Assembly: GCA_047967505.1 (NCBI GenBank)
Contig: CM106540.1
Strand: one strand, 5' to 3'
DNA from: Dipteris shenzhenensis
Taxonomy: Eukaryota; Polypodiophyta; Polypodiopsida; Gleicheniales
Length of the DNA: 64,000 bases
In this document: in pieces, positions 1-12,727 of the stretch
Numbering within the stretch: position 1 is the stretch's first letter
Layout: every line of letters starts with the position of its first letter
Notes under the pieces: generated by a model
Told to the model about the DNA's origin: nothing
Databases searched by the model: none
Seen by the model: the letters and a program-made list of their open reading frames with translations, nothing else
Made by a program: the position numbers and the translations under genes

Positions 1-1478
1 GTTGTATTCAAAAAAAGCCAAGGCAACTAGTTACTTACCGATCAGATTCAAGTTTAGGTTCAGATGCAAGCAACCTTTCAGACCTTAGGTGCATGTAGGT
101 GAGTCAAGGTGAGTGAAAACTTGGCTAGCTACATCAGTTCAGGTCAACAATGCTCACTACCATTCAACTGGCTAACCCAACATGCATTGAGTTACTAACT
201 CGATGTGCACTGGATTATTAACTCAATGTATGCTGTGTTATAACACAATGTGCACTTAATGTACCATGTTACTATTTTTGGTAGTTTTAAGCTCTATTTG
301 GAAATTCTCAATGCTTCTTTATGGACTCACAGCCTTTTAGATGTGGCCACTTTATAATTTTCCCCTTGGTTCATTCAATCCACAATTTTACCCCTTTATC
401 AACTTTTTGGAGTCTCAGTTCAATGGTTCTTGGTGGTTTGTGGAGATTTTGTGCATAATAAATCCCTTAATGATAAAAAATGGGACAATGCAATTCAATT
501 TTCACCCTTGCAACACTGACTAGGTAACCCAATGTATTTTGAGTTATGGTTAATGCAGCATGAGTTACGATGCTAATGCAGCATATGCTAGGTTAATAAC
601 CCCACCTACGTTGGGTTAAGGGTTGATGCTATTTTGGACCAAATTTAGTGCATTAATTATGTTAGCTGCTGGCAGATCTTGTTAGATGTCAGGATGTTAC
701 TTCTTGTTAGAGTGCTAGTTGCTAACGTAAGATGGTCAATTTCTATCCCAACATGGTCAAAGGCTAACGCAACATGCTAGTTAACATAGCATGCACTAGG
801 TTATAATGCAGTGTGCACTAGGTTAGAATTAACCCAGTGTATCCCCCCCAAACTCTGCTGTTGATAGAATCTTCAAATTTTTGAAAGCTTCTATAGCTTT
901 TGTGCAGCATTGGGAGTGCTTGGGGGAAGTTTTCTACGTCCTCTAATCAAAAGAATAAAAAACAAGCACGTTTGGAGCAAAATAGACAAAAAAAGGACTG
1001 TTTATCATTTCCAAGACCTTGAAAGACACAACTAATTATCACTTCTCAGCCTTTTCTATGAATAGGATTGCATATAAGGTTCAACCATGATTTTTGCTAC
1101 CATTTCCTAGATTTGTACAACTTGAAACCTCAAAAAGCATAAAAAACTAACTTGAAATGACTTCCTAGCTTCCTTCTCGCTCACTTTCCCCTTCGTCTCA
1201 CCTTATTTCTCTCTCAAAATACCAAAAACAAGAACTTTTCATCTAGTTACTAAGTGTTGGGCAATGGAAGATAACAGAAGAAGAAAATGCAAGCAAAAGC
1301 ATACCTTGAACTCCTTGGCAATGATGTGTAGTCTGAAGTGGCTCACATGTTGTGGAGATATTGGAGGAATGCTGATGGAGCCTCCTACTCCATGCTACTC
1401 ATTGTGGGAGCAATGCAAGCATGGATAGGGGCCATGAGTGTCACATAAATGAATTCAAGAGTTGTTACAATGCAAATG
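1..1478. other. AT-rich spacer with CTAAC/GTGCAC-rich stretch
   Basis: I see no gene here. Between about 120 and 840 short words such as CTAACCCAACATGC, TAACTCAATGT and GTGCAC recur in both orientations without a fixed period, so this is a degenerate low-complexity stretch and not a tandem array. The only ATG frame of note (341-523, 60 codons) resembles nothing I know. Confidence 0.5.
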
Positions 1479-1662
1479 CTCATGAGAAGAAGGGGGAAGG
1501 GAGAGGGGGGAAGGACAGGGAGAGAGGGAGAAGAAGAGGGAGGGGGAGTGGGGAGCACGAAGGATAGGGAGAGAGGGGGAAGAAGAGTAAGGGGCAGTGG
1601 GGAGCAAGAGTGAGGGGGAGTGGGGAGCAAGAAGCAAGAGAGGGGAGGGGGGATGAGAGGCA
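1479..1662. repeat. Polypurine tract (GA/GGGA-rich)
   Basis: The plus strand is almost pure purine here, with imperfect units built on GGGAGAGAGGG and AGTGGGGAGCA. The repeated GGGGAGTGGGGAGCA word gives a loose internal periodicity. Open frames on the minus strand are only low-complexity Ser/Pro/Leu translations of the tract. Confidence 0.85.
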
Positions 1663-1982
1663 TTCACAAAGACAAGGGCATGAAGGACAAAAACAACACT
1701 CTTTAAAGAAGAGAGATCTTGTACTCCTCAAACTTGAAAGTAATAGCTGAAGGCCAAAGTTTGACTTTAGGCCTTTGATACAAGTCACCTTTTGAAAGGA
1801 GGGCCAACCCTTTGCTCTCACACCTCTTCCTACCATTTTACTATCTTATTCCTAGTATTACATCTCCCTTGGTCTGCTACGGCTCCAAGGTATCTTCTAA
1901 CAAAATTCATGAGCGCATTGTGCATATTTACAATCTAGTCTGCGGGAAGGCACAAAATGTCACAATGTTAACCTAGGCGGTT

Positions 1983-2640
1983 AACACCTTCCCTCTCTCT
2001 CCCTCTCCTTTATCTCTTGACCTTTGATTTGCCCTCATTTCCTTTCTCTTTTTCTCTCTTTTCTCTTCTCCCACCCCCCCTCTCTCTCTCCCTCCCCTTT
2101 TCCCTCTCTTATCTACCTCCTTTTTGCATGTTTCCCTCTTTCTTTTTGCTCTCTTTTTTGCCTCCTTTCCACATGTTTTCCTCTCTCTTTTTTCTCTATT
2201 TTCCCTTCATCCCCTCTCTTTATGCATCTTTCCCTCTCATTTCCCTTCATTACCTCTCTTTTTTTCTTTCTTTTTCCTTCATTCCCTCTCTTTTTCCTTT
2301 TTTTCCTCTCTCTCCCTATGTTTTGTCTCTTGCCCTCTCATTTGCTCTCTTTTTCCTTCTCTTTTTACCTCTTTTTTGTTCGTCCCCCCTCTCTCTCTTT
2401 CCTTCGTCTCTCCTCTCCCTCCCTCCCTTTCCCCCCCTCTTTTTTGTCTCTTTTCCCCTCTCCTTTCCCTTTGTTATTGTGTGTCTTTCCCCCTTTCTTT
2501 TCGCATATTTTCTACTTCATCCCCTCCCCCCCCTCTCTTTTCACATCTTTCCCTCTCTTTTTTGCATTGCCTTCCTCATTTGCTCTCCTTCCCTTCATCT
2601 CTCTTCCTTTTGCCCTCTCTTTTCCACCCTTTTGTCCCAT
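1983..2640. repeat. Polypyrimidine tract (about 650 bp, CCCTCT/TTTTT units)
   Basis: About 650 bases are nearly all C and T on the plus strand. Loosely repeated units of the form TTTCCCTCTCTTTTTTGC are separated by short CATGTTT or CCTTCATC spacers. It has the same composition class as the purine tract 320 bp to the left, on the opposite strand. Long open frames across it encode only Ser/Phe/Leu/Pro low complexity, so I do not call a gene. Confidence 0.9.
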
Positions 2641-5411
2641 GTTGCGACTAAAATTAAACACGATGAGCAATGGATTAAGTTTAATGTATTATGTGGTAGT
2701 GCAAGGGAAGTGTGTGTGCATGGTTGGGATTTGGGAGAAAGAACGCTTAGAGTAGAGTGCAATGAAATTGGCAAGAACGAACTTGTGGGATATAGGAAGC
2801 TTTGGAGAGATTGGGACATGCCAAACATCACCAAAGACTTTCACATGAAGGACATACTGGCTTGTGTGGATATCTTCATGGATGATGTAACAGAGGATGC
2901 ACATGAGGAGGTCGTGAGTGACCCCCTAACAATGACAAAGGGAGTGACAATACGAGTGACAATAACACTAAGAAATAGTCTTTTTGCTTCAACATATACA
3001 CCCCATATATATGACAATGTCTTTTTTAGGGATTGATTTTGTTTATAGATACAAAATTTTTTGGAAGTTTAAAGCCAATAGTTTCTACTTTTATTATTAT
3101 TTTCTATTGTTGAGCTAGATGGCATGTATATGATGAGAGAGTTTTAGGCAATTTTGTAGCTTTGAGGCCATGTATTCATTTTGTTACTACTTTGTAATAG
3201 ATGTAGTAGGGCAGAATGGGGCTATAACAAGCCCCATTTTGTCCCATTATTTTTTTTCAAAATTTGACAGCATCGGTATTTCTATCAGACACTAACCGAC
3301 ATTCGCACTACTGACTCCTAAATGAAAATTCTAAGTGATTTTTTCTAATGGAAATTCAAATGGAAACACCGACACTTCCCCCCTTAGCATTTTCAAGTGC
3401 GATTTTTGTCAAATTTTCCATAAAAAATAGACCGATACCTTGTAATAAACACAAGAACTTGTGGATCAATCCCTCATCAATGCTCATAGCTAGCACATTG
3501 GATGGTATACAACTATCCAAGTAGATGAAGGTGTTCTTTACCATACATGATGAAGGTGTTCTTTACCATACATGATGAAGGTGTATAAGTGTCCAAGTAG
3601 ATGAAGGAATTCTTTACCATACACACATTGTAGGTGATCCAAAGGCAAGGAAAATACAATTTCATAGCTTTATTGAGGCTCTAATAAGGACTAATTTAAT
3701 GCATTAATATTGGAAAGACAATAATCCTTCGATAACTTTTTCTTTTTAAAACTGATGATGCACATTGAGAATAGTAACTAAGCTCGCCACCATAGATAAA
3801 TTGCAATCAATTTCCAAGTAAATCACTTAAATCTATTTGCTAAGGATTTAAAACATAGAATACAATGGAGGGATAATATGCAAAAGCAAGCTAGGCATGG
3901 GTCTTGGATTGCTAGAGAAGACAGTGTTACCACAATAGGATGGGGTGACTCCGAATTAATAGCTTCACCAAAGGTTGCCATGTTAGAGTGAGTATATGGG
4001 ATGTAGACTCAGTGAAAAAATTCACTCATATATGAGTTATTTACTCGTTATTTATAGCCATCTATAGGCTAGAGTTCAGCTAGCTAACAAAGTCAGCAAA
4101 GGACCTCTAGCTTTTTATCTACTAAGAGCGAGCACCTAGACTATCGGTTATATAAGGCAATGAAGAGATGAACTAACTTGACAGGAATTTTCTTTAATAC
4201 AAATATCTATTGAACTTCCAATTTGAGCCATATCCACCACATTAAATTGTTCTCCAAAGACCATTGGCCTTTCAAAAAATAGGAATAAAACCTATACTTA
4301 CTTGGTGTATAGTGTGTGAAAATATGTTTCTTTATAGACTTTTGTAGCTCTTAATACAATGTTGCAATTGTCAATCACATGCATGTTGATTGAGAGCCAC
4401 AACAAAATGAAGCAATCATATGTGACAATCTCGTTTATACATGATAGTAGCAATGTCTAGTACTCAATGAGTACTACATGTCTCATTCAAAGGGATTTGA
4501 TATAAAGCTACCAAAAGATTCATAGTTTTTTAGTATGCCTAAGGATATAAAATTTTACTTTTTTCAAGGAAAATGAAACAAAATATTAAAAGGTGGTTAT
4601 TGTTTGTGTGTATGTGGGGTGGGGGGTGGGGGCGTTCATGTATAGACATGCATGTGTGGAACCACATATGCATGCATGTGTGTGTGGATTCATGAATGCG
4701 TGCATGTATGGGTACATATGCATATGTGATATTATCATTGAAAGATAGTGGGTGTTAATGTTGGTAATAAAATCAACAAGTCAATTGTTAGACAACATAT
4801 TGAGAACTACATAGATTTTTTTTTGTAAAGTGAGATAAACAACATGAAAACAACTCCTGCCACCAGAACACATGTACTCAAGAAGTCATGGCAAGGAAAA
4901 AAAGAGAGCTTTCATATTGTGTGATATATTAGAAGGGATCACAAAAAATTTGTATTCATGTTTCATATGGAAATGGTAGCTAGTGTCTTTGATAGTTAGA
5001 GCTAGTGATTTATGTTAAAGTTATTGAAAAATAAGTCTTTCTCAAAAGAACATAACATCCAACCCCCTATAATGCCTCATCCATGGCCCTTTGTAACATT
5101 GTAATTTTAGGCTATTTAGGAACCCTATCTTTAGTGCTTAAAAGGGTCAAACCTTGGGTGACTTGACCATCAAGTCAAACAAGGGCCCAAAGTAATCTTT
5201 TCAAGGAAATGAAACATTGCATCCAAAATTTTATGGCCTAGATCCAAAGAAAAAACACTAGTTGAAGCATCACAAAAATCCATGGTGCACAAATAAGTTA
5301 TTACCGAGAGAGTATCATGATATAAATAACACTTCAAGGTAAAGAGCTCGATGTACAATGAGAAAAAAGAGTTTACTAGGATTGTTTGTCGACAGGGGTA
5401 TGCATTAGGGT
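2641..5411. other. AT-rich spacer, small local repeats
   Basis: No gene is recognised. A 25-bp unit, GATGAAGGTGTTCTTTACCA plus CACAT-type flank, occurs three to four times near 3520-3620. Around 4600-4720 there is a G-run followed by alternating TGCATG/TGTG purine-pyrimidine sequence. The open frame running out of the pyrimidine tract to 3036 is not supported by any known domain. Confidence 0.5.
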
Positions 5412-7037
5412 CTAGAAAGCCATGGATGGTAGAAGGTTTACTTGATTGTGAATTTTGAAGGCTTTTACATTCGTGGGTGAGGCTTGAGGATCAATTGCAT
5501 CAATGTTACATGCCTCATCAAAGCTAGGGATAATTTCACCCTTAGTTTGCATTGTTGCTCCCCAATCAAGCAAGAGACGAGCAATTTTGGGGCGATGGAA
5601 GATAATAGCAAGATTGAGAGGGGTGGCATGGGAATGGGTGAAAGCATTAGGATCAGCTCCATTGAGGAGGAGGAGTTGTGCAACATCCTTTTGGCCAGCT
5701 TCCACAGCACAGTGGAGAGGTGTGTAGCCCTCATCATCAAGTGAATGTATGTCAGTTGTAAAAGAGTCAAGCAGAAACTTCACGATGTCAATGTGGCCTT
5801 TAAAGGCTGCTCTATGGAGGGCAGTCCATCCATGTTGGTCACGACTAGTGTCCAAGGCACCAGCATCAAGGCATTGCTGAATGTCACGGAGTGCACCCTG
5901 TCGTGCCGCACCTCGCATGTCATCACCAAGCCGGAGTAGATCAAGGAGTCGGCGATTGCCAAGTGGGAGTGCGAGATCAAAGGGGGTGAGGCCAGTGTTA
6001 GTACATGCATCGATGCTAGCACCAGCGTCTACTAACAAATGTGCCATTGAGATATCACTACGGGAAGCAGCATGGTGGAGGGCAGTGTAGCCATCGGTAG
6101 TACATGCATTGGGATCTGCACCAGCATGGAGGAGGAGTTGTGTGCAATGGAGGCACCCAGGTTTCATGGACGTGGCAGCGGCGAGGAGGGGAGTGTGTCC
6201 GTCACGGCCCACCGAGTTCACTAATGTTGTTAGAGGTGGTGCCATGGCTTGGTCATCTGCAGGTGGAGCATGTTGGCTAGCTTGAAGGAGGAGCTCCACC
6301 ACAGCGACATGGCCACAACTGGAAGCAAAGTGCAATGCAGTCCATCCTTGGGTGCCACCAAGGGCGTCTGGGGATGCACCCTTTGCCACGAGCAATTCCA
6401 CGATGAGTGCATCTCCGAGGGCAGAAGCAATCTGTAAGGGTGTTTGCATGCAACCAACAACTCCTTCATCAGCCTCCACAGCCGCCCCGAACTCTAACAG
6501 AACTTGCACAATCTCTGCACGTCGCCTCTCCACCGCCACATGCATTGCTGTGCGTCCATTCGCATCTGCTACATCCACCACTCTTTCATCCCTCTCCAGA
6601 ATCGCCCTGATGCCCTCGATCGACCCATGTTCTACTAGCCTCCTGAGTATGCATCCCCCAACAATTACAACCCTCATTCCGTGATCAGAGAACACCTGCT
6701 TCGTCTTGGCACTGAACCACTCCAAACTCACCGCTCCATTTTCACCCACACCTCCAGGCACCACCACACTCTTGACCGTGAACGTGTCTTCGCTTATAAT
6801 CTCCTCAGGTAACTCCTCTTGTGCGATCAATCCCACCTCCAAGGTCATCCTCCCTAGCGGCTTTATAATGCCATGAGACGGCTTCACTGTGTACTTATGA
6901 GGAGTTGTTTGTTGAACCAGGAACGCTACCGGCATCGTATACATCACGTTCTTCAGCACCACCTTCGAGCTCGATGCCTTTCCAATCTCGAACCTCATCA
7001 CCAGCTCCCTCGGCTCTATGATGAGAAGCCTGTCCAT
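5412..7037 (-). CDS. VPY: VAPYRIN-like MSP-ankyrin protein
   Basis: This is an uninterrupted 541-codon frame, about the usual length for VAPYRIN. Residues 1 to about 115 form a VAP/major-sperm-protein domain, with the family-typical NVMYTMPVAF and a KPSHGIIKPLGRM strand. From about 125 to 520 there are roughly ten ankyrin repeats with TALHxAxxxGHxxVVxLLL cores. The DQHGWTALHRAAFKG repeat near residue 395 and the RLGDDMRGAARQG linker before it match VAPYRIN closely. In legumes and petunia VAPYRIN is cytosolic, sits on small mobile bodies, partners with exocyst subunits, and is needed for arbuscular mycorrhizal and rhizobial entry; mosses keep a homologue. The ATG at 7037 starts the MSP domain at its normal position (MDRLL). 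The gene has no intron and is more GC-rich than the surrounding DNA. The protein identity is secure; a symbiotic role in this plant is inferred. Confidence 0.87.
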   Translation of the reverse strand: MDRLLIIEPRELVMRFEIGKASSSKVVLKNVMYTMPVAFLVQQTTPHKYTVKPSHGIIKPLGRMTLEVGLIAQEELPEEIISEDTFTVKSVVVPGGVGENGAVSLEWFSAKTKQVFSDHGMRVVIVGGCILRRLVEHGSIEGIRAILERDERVVDVADANGRTAMHVAVERRRAEIVQVLLEFGAAVEADEGVVGCMQTPLQIASALGDALIVELLVAKGASPDALGGTQGWTALHFASSCGHVAVVELLLQASQHAPPADDQAMAPPLTTLVNSVGRDGHTPLLAAATSMKPGCLHCTQLLLHAGADPNACTTDGYTALHHAASRSDISMAHLLVDAGASIDACTNTGLTPFDLALPLGNRRLLDLLRLGDDMRGAARQGALRDIQQCLDAGALDTSRDQHGWTALHRAAFKGHIDIVKFLLDSFTTDIHSLDDEGYTPLHCAVEAGQKDVAQLLLLNGADPNAFTHSHATPLNLAIIFHRPKIARLLLDWGATMQTKGEIIPSFDEACNIDAIDPQASPTNVKAFKIHNQVNLLPSMAF

Positions 7038-7240
7038 GGCTTCTTCTCCAAGTAGGTTCGATCAATGACCACACCTGGAAATCAGGCAATAACAACATCA
7101 GGAATGTCTGACGGGATTCGAAACGATGCTGAGTACGTCTACAAGTAAGCTTCTCATGGGTTCAAAGCTCACGAGGGAAGCTGGTGCCGGCTGACGGCTG
7201 CATAAATTGTAGCTCTGTATACTTTTAATGGACTCACAGA

Positions 7241-7251
7241 GGTATAAATAG
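7241..7251. promoter_or_regulatory. Candidate TATA box upstream of the VAPYRIN-like gene
   Basis: The plus strand reads GGTATAAATAGCC, which gives TATTTATA on the minus strand about 205 bp upstream of the VAPYRIN start codon. The plus-strand reading TATAAATA is the stronger TATA consensus, so the site could serve transcription in either direction. This is position and motif only. Confidence 0.35.
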
Positions 7252-9470
7252 CCACAAAATTAATGTACCTTTCGGAAACAGATATCCCAGCGTTGCTGTC
7301 AGGTGTGCGATTCTATGGGCTGGTTGCAGACTAGCCTTGAAGCCGCAAGTCGAGCTGAATTTCGAAAGGATCATGCTGTCTGAGTTCCGATTCTCTGGGA
7401 GCAAACGTTGAAGCAGAGGGAGGAAAACACATTGAGGAATGCGACATGCTCGCCTGCATCGTGTCTGTACTGATACTCAATGGTAGGAATTGATACTCAA
7501 TGGTAGGAATCACAAAGCCGAACTGCAACTCCCAGTCGTTTCTGGTACAGTCCTTACGAATGCATGGGTTGGCGTCCCTCAAGGCGAGAAGATTCGGGGA
7601 ACAAGTTTGACATGCGACTACACCACGGAACACCCTAGAAGCAGTAGCTGCCGAGAGGGGGAGATGATGAGGTATGTGAAAGGCCTGGTCAGCCAGTTCC
7701 TACGAGGGCACCATACAAGGACAGCGGCAACGATGTGTCTAGATCGAAACGGGAAGATACCGCCGCTCAATTGAAAACGGCTGAACAAGCAAGGGTCGAC
7801 GGATGGAACGAGCAAATCGCCTGGGATTACGAAGTGCAGAAGGCTAAATGGGAGGCAACAATAATGGTGAATAGAAGAAAGAAGGCAAGCTACAGTAAAA
7901 CCAAAGATGGGCAAGGATTTGGTCGTAAACATTGTTGGATGGATGAACGTTTTTTTGGGCAGTTGACGAAGGATTCGTCGTATTGAATGGCGCTTAGGCG
8001 TTGCCAAGTGTCGCCCAAAGCCGGCATTTCTTATGCGCATATTTCTGATTAATATACCACCAAGCACATAATACACCACCACCCTTTCCTTCCTTCCATT
8101 TCTTTATCGCAACACACTCCATAAATAAACCCCTTTGCTTATCCTCTTCTTTCTATCACTTATATGAGCCTTTTCCTCATTTATACCATCATGCAACGCT
8201 ATCATTCAAGATAATGTTTCACGTATGCATTTTCTTCAAACCCCAATTACATGTGCCCTAAGTCTTCTAGGCGTTTGGTCTTCTTCATAATTATGGAAAA
8301 ATATTCTCCTTTCCTCCTCTTTTTCTATAATTCTCCATCTAAAACAAAATCCTAGCCACTCTTTCCCTAGTAGCCTTACCCAACCAATAAATGTCATAAC
8401 AAGAGACAAAGCCCTTGTATTATACAATTCTGATACCCACTCGAGGTCGGGCACCTCTAGATCGATTGGTTCTTCATGAAGAAGAGAGGCAACGATTTTG
8501 TCATGGACTCTTTTATTCAGCATAGTCATAATGGCCTAGCATCCAAGTGATGGGGCGGGCAGTGGATCCTCCTTATCTTGTCAGTTGGCCCTCTTCAGTT
8601 TATAAGGTGTGCTAGAGTTTTATTTACCTAACTATATATAGATATATAAATATATATGATCTATAAATAAATAAATATTAGATTTATATATATGGTTATG
8701 TATGTATGTATACATTTTTTTTTCTTATATATACTTATTCTTAATGATTTATTGATTTAAATTGCTTTTAAATTGTGTTTGATTCCCCCTTTTGTCATAT
8801 AAATGCATTGTTCTATATAGGCTTTCATAGTACTCTATATATATGTTTGATTTGATCTCTTCTATATATATATATATAATTTATTTATATATTTATGTAT
8901 GTATGTATTGTATATGTATATGCATATGTATATGTATATTTGTCACTAGTTTGCTAGGACATAAAAATGTCCTAGGACACTTTTATGTCCTATTAACCTA
9001 GCCACTTCCTAGAATTGTTCTAAAGCATTCATAAGGTATTTTGGGTTTTTGATTATTTTCCATAATAGTTTATATGCTAAAAAAAACTTGGAATTAATAT
9101 GGATTGGAACTTGCATGAATTACTTTGAGTTCTACCTAAAGTATTAAGGTAAGGAAACATGGTTTTTACACTTTTATTTTCACTAAAACTAGATCCCTTT
9201 ATCATAAAAACATACAGAATTGTTACTCATTCAATTTTACATAGCATAAATTTTCTTCTTCATAGACATCCTTTGTACCCCTGTTATTACCTTTAAAAAG
9301 TGTTGAAAAATAATTACTTTAAGAAACATCCCTCATAATCACTCTCAATGTAATAATATTATAAATATACAATTACTTATTAAACACATTTATATCAATA
9401 TGACAAGAGCTTTCTAGTATTTTAATAGCATAGATAACAAGACATTTATGGATATGTTTCTAAAGAAGTT
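7252..9470. other. Spacer, no supported gene
   Basis: Open frames at 7490-7986 (plus) and 7618-8082 (minus) overlap each other and resemble nothing I recognise. From 8600 to 8950 the sequence is very AT-rich with TATA/TATG microsatellite stretches. Confidence 0.5.
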
Positions 9471-9890
9471 TAAATTACGATAAATAAGTATTAACTTGGG
9501 CTTATATATCACTCTCATACAATATATGTAATATTTAATACTATATATGCAAGTATAACCCCATAGATGTGCTCAAATAGGGTTTTCTGACCAATTTGAG
9601 TGGGAGAATGACTATATTTGGACATTGGATGTGAAAGTTATGCCACTTTTAAAAGTGTTGTCCATGGTAGTTTCGCTGGTTAAATTACTATAAATAAGTA
9701 TTAACTTGGGCTTATATATCACTCTCATACAATATATGTAATATTTAATACTATATATGCAAGTATAACCCCATAGATGTGCTCAAATAGGGTTTTCTGA
9801 TCAATTTGAGTGGGAGAATGACTATATTTGGACATTGGATGTGAAAGTTATGCCACTTTTAAAAGTGTTGTCCATGGTAGTTTCGCCAGC
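9471..9890. repeat. Direct tandem duplication, 2 x 210 bp
   Basis: The block 9471-9680, beginning TAAATTACGATAAATAAGTA, is repeated head-to-tail at 9681-9890 with exact 210-bp spacing and very few differences (for example GACC against GATC near 9590/9800). The second copy ends in a hairpin (9871-9904); the first copy ends in TTTCGCTGGT at the same point and lacks the returning arm. No coding frame spans it. Confidence 0.95.
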
Positions 9891-9904
9891 GAAACTACCA
9901 TGGA
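9871..9904. repeat. Perfect 16-bp inverted repeat with 2-nt loop
   Basis: TCCATGGTAGTTTCGC is followed by CA and then its exact reverse complement, giving a perfect 16-bp stem. A further partial copy of the right arm (GTGAAACTACCTTGA) follows near 9938. The left arm also ends the first 210-bp copy, but only the second copy carries the complete hairpin. Confidence 0.93.
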
Positions 9905-12672
9905 AGACCTACTTCAAAAGGGTTTCATTGCTGCTGGTGAAACTACCTTGATGGCTTACTTCAATGAGGCTTCTTTGGATAAACCCTTTCATAGGCTAGG
10001 TTGAGAGAGGGTTTTCAATGTCACCCCCTAAAGTAAAAGTTGTAAGAAGGATCATAAGGGAATTTTCATAGAGAAGTCTACTCTACATGTAGGTTTCTTC
10101 AAACGCCATCCCATTATGTTACTCACCATTCCCAAAGATTCATGTAAGGATTTGTGTATAAAATAGGCATTGCTATAATACTTTGCATATTTCTATGTGA
10201 AACTATGTTTTGTTCCGATCTATTTTTGCCATATCTTTACATAGTTGGAAGCTTTTTTTTTTCTTCACTCGGACGCTTGAAAGATTTCGCTCGGAAAATG
10301 CTCATCCCCATGTGTGTGTGTGTGTGTTTCCATGTATTAATTGATGTTAGATTTTTACTCATTGATATTTAAGAATGGGAAACCTCTTATGATCAACTAA
10401 ATGGGATTGAATATATACTTTAAGCCATGATAAGTCATAGGATTAAACATATTTGACATCCATACACTACGAAAACATGAGATATGTCATCATATTTAAA
10501 AATACATTATATCTACTAACGACAGTACACTCATCAACAACTTCTACATCAAAGTAAAACACCAAAATGGCATTGGAGAAGGTATACTCGATGACATAAA
10601 GAATGGGATATACCTAGTAATATTTTATTGTAAAGTCAAAATACATGACAAGACAAAAAAGAAATGGATATACACTAGACAAAACATCATTAAGGGTGAG
10701 TTTCCTTTTACTTAATTGTGACATGGATAACAACTAGGGAGATGCATTCTAAACCTTCCTTTCCAGCGTAACATAAATTGTTCCTTCCTAAACATAAATT
10801 GTTATGTTGGATGGTGGTAGATTAGTATCTCTTCTTCAATTAAGGATGGCAAACTTCACAAAGTTTGACGAGTATATTGGGGTATTTATATCAGTAGGAT
10901 TATTTCGATTGATCTTTAGATTTTTGGAAATTTCTATAAAGGCAGTCCTAGAAAAAAAAAACACCAATTGATTGAAATATTGCATGACAATTTGAAGCAT
11001 TATATTATTTTACAAAGAAATGCCTAGAATTTGATTCATATTAAATCAATATGTTGAATTAAAGTTCAACATTATAAAGAATTGGTTTGCATATATATTG
11101 TAACCACACCCACACACCATATCATACCTAGAGGTTGCTTATTCACCTATACTACCTTTCCCTCAACCACTATGTTAGTCTAGCAAGCCACACCATTTAA
11201 ACATCTCTTTATGATAGCAATCAAGGTATCAAAAGCACTTTTTTGGCAACAGACAAAACACCTAACCATACCTATATCTTTGACCTTTAGAAGGGAGTTA
11301 GATATGAGATCATCTTTTTCATTTGCATTTGCTACTATTCTTGCATCTAAATTTTCCAATGGTCTTAATGTTGATATTAATCCAACATCATAGCTCCATT
11401 CATGCATAAGAAGCCATTTGAATAGAAAGGATTTTGACTTAAGATGACACTTAGGAATTGTCTACTTTTTTAGAGAAATTAACTCCTTGGAGAGGAAGTG
11501 CATCTTTTTCCTCTAGTTGGAGTTGACCATAGAAGGCTTTTCATGCTATCTCAGGTTATCCTATTGTGTGATATTGAGCTACCATACATTTGCATATATG
11601 ATAAACAAGTTGTAATCTTTGTTAGTTCTTTGCTCTTGTACATAGCACTTGTATAGTATATTTGCTCATCTACCTAATGTCCTAAAAAATTATAACTCAA
11701 TACAAAAAAGTCAAAATGAAGTTTAACACGTACTATCGAGAGAAAATCATGTTCAACATTTAAATGTGTACATGGATTTATGAGTACACAATAGAAGAAA
11801 CAAAATTTCAAAAATTTAGTATTAAATCGTGCCATGAAAACATTTATTTGACATTAGTAATAGTCTCTAAGCTACCCTAATGAGCTCCAAAACTAGCCTA
11901 AGATAGCTACCTTAAGCCATGATAAAGTGGCCATGCTAATAATGACAATATTATTTTAAAAAATTATCAAGATTATCTGAACTAACCTAATGAACCACGC
12001 ATCTAAGCTAACTCATCTACCTTAAGTAGACCACTAACTTAACTGTAACCTAAGCTATCAATGGAAATTGGAAAAAAGAAAGGTCGATAACTCAAATGAG
12101 TGTCCGCATAATAGGGAGATGATTGTGCAGCCCTAGTAGGTTAGTGCCGCTTTGCAATTCCTGAGTAGGTGAGTGCCAAAGTCAAGTATGTATGCATAAA
12201 AAGTGGCATATCTGGAGAGGGCAAGAAAGGAGAAAACTAATATCACATATTTTGCATTTCAATGAAAACACAAGCCTCAAATTAGAAAACAACTCAGATT
12301 TTTTTGATCATGTGAGTGTAGTGTGTTGGTGGTAGCAGTAGCAACATAGAAATGTGAGATTTCTATAACTTTTATGGCATTTGGGAGTGGTTTCAAATGA
12401 AGTAACTTGGTCTTTTTAGGTGTATTGGAGCTAGCTTAGCCACAATTAAAACTAGGGTGTGAACAAAATTGAGCAGGGAAGCGTACTGCTAAAGAACTTT
12501 TTAAACCGTAGAGCCCCTTGGAGGATAGGCTTCTTGTAAGCTTAGTTTGGGATCATGGCTTCTCTTGGGTGATTGGAGTACTATGCTACAATAGCCGACT
12601 ATTATAACATGCTTTCTGTGGAAGAGGGTTTAGTTAATCCCACCATCCAAATAACCCCATGAAAGCCATCAA
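9905..12672. other. AT-rich spacer, no supported gene
   Basis: I see no coding or RNA gene. The 60-75 codon frames near 10154 and 11180-11407 lack recognisable domains. The stretch 11870-12070 is rich in CTAAC/TTAAG words, like the start of the window. Confidence 0.45.
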
Positions 12673-12686
12673 TCTATATATATATC

Positions 12687-12726
<40 letters not shown>
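12673..12726. repeat. Compound (TA)n(GA)n microsatellite
   Basis: About 30 bp of TA-type repeat, interrupted by TC, runs directly into about 20 bp of GA repeat. This is the same TA-to-GA junction type as the larger array near 16 kb. Confidence 0.9.

Positions 12727-12727
<1 letters not shown>

Noticed and set aside
2017-3036. 339-codon frame across the pyrimidine tract
   Set aside because: Two thirds are Ser/Phe/Leu/Pro low complexity forced by the C/T composition, and all three plus frames are open there. The remaining tail has no known domain.
7490-8082. Gene on either strand upstream of VAPYRIN
   Set aside because: Overlapping frames on both strands, no recognised domain, no consistent start context.
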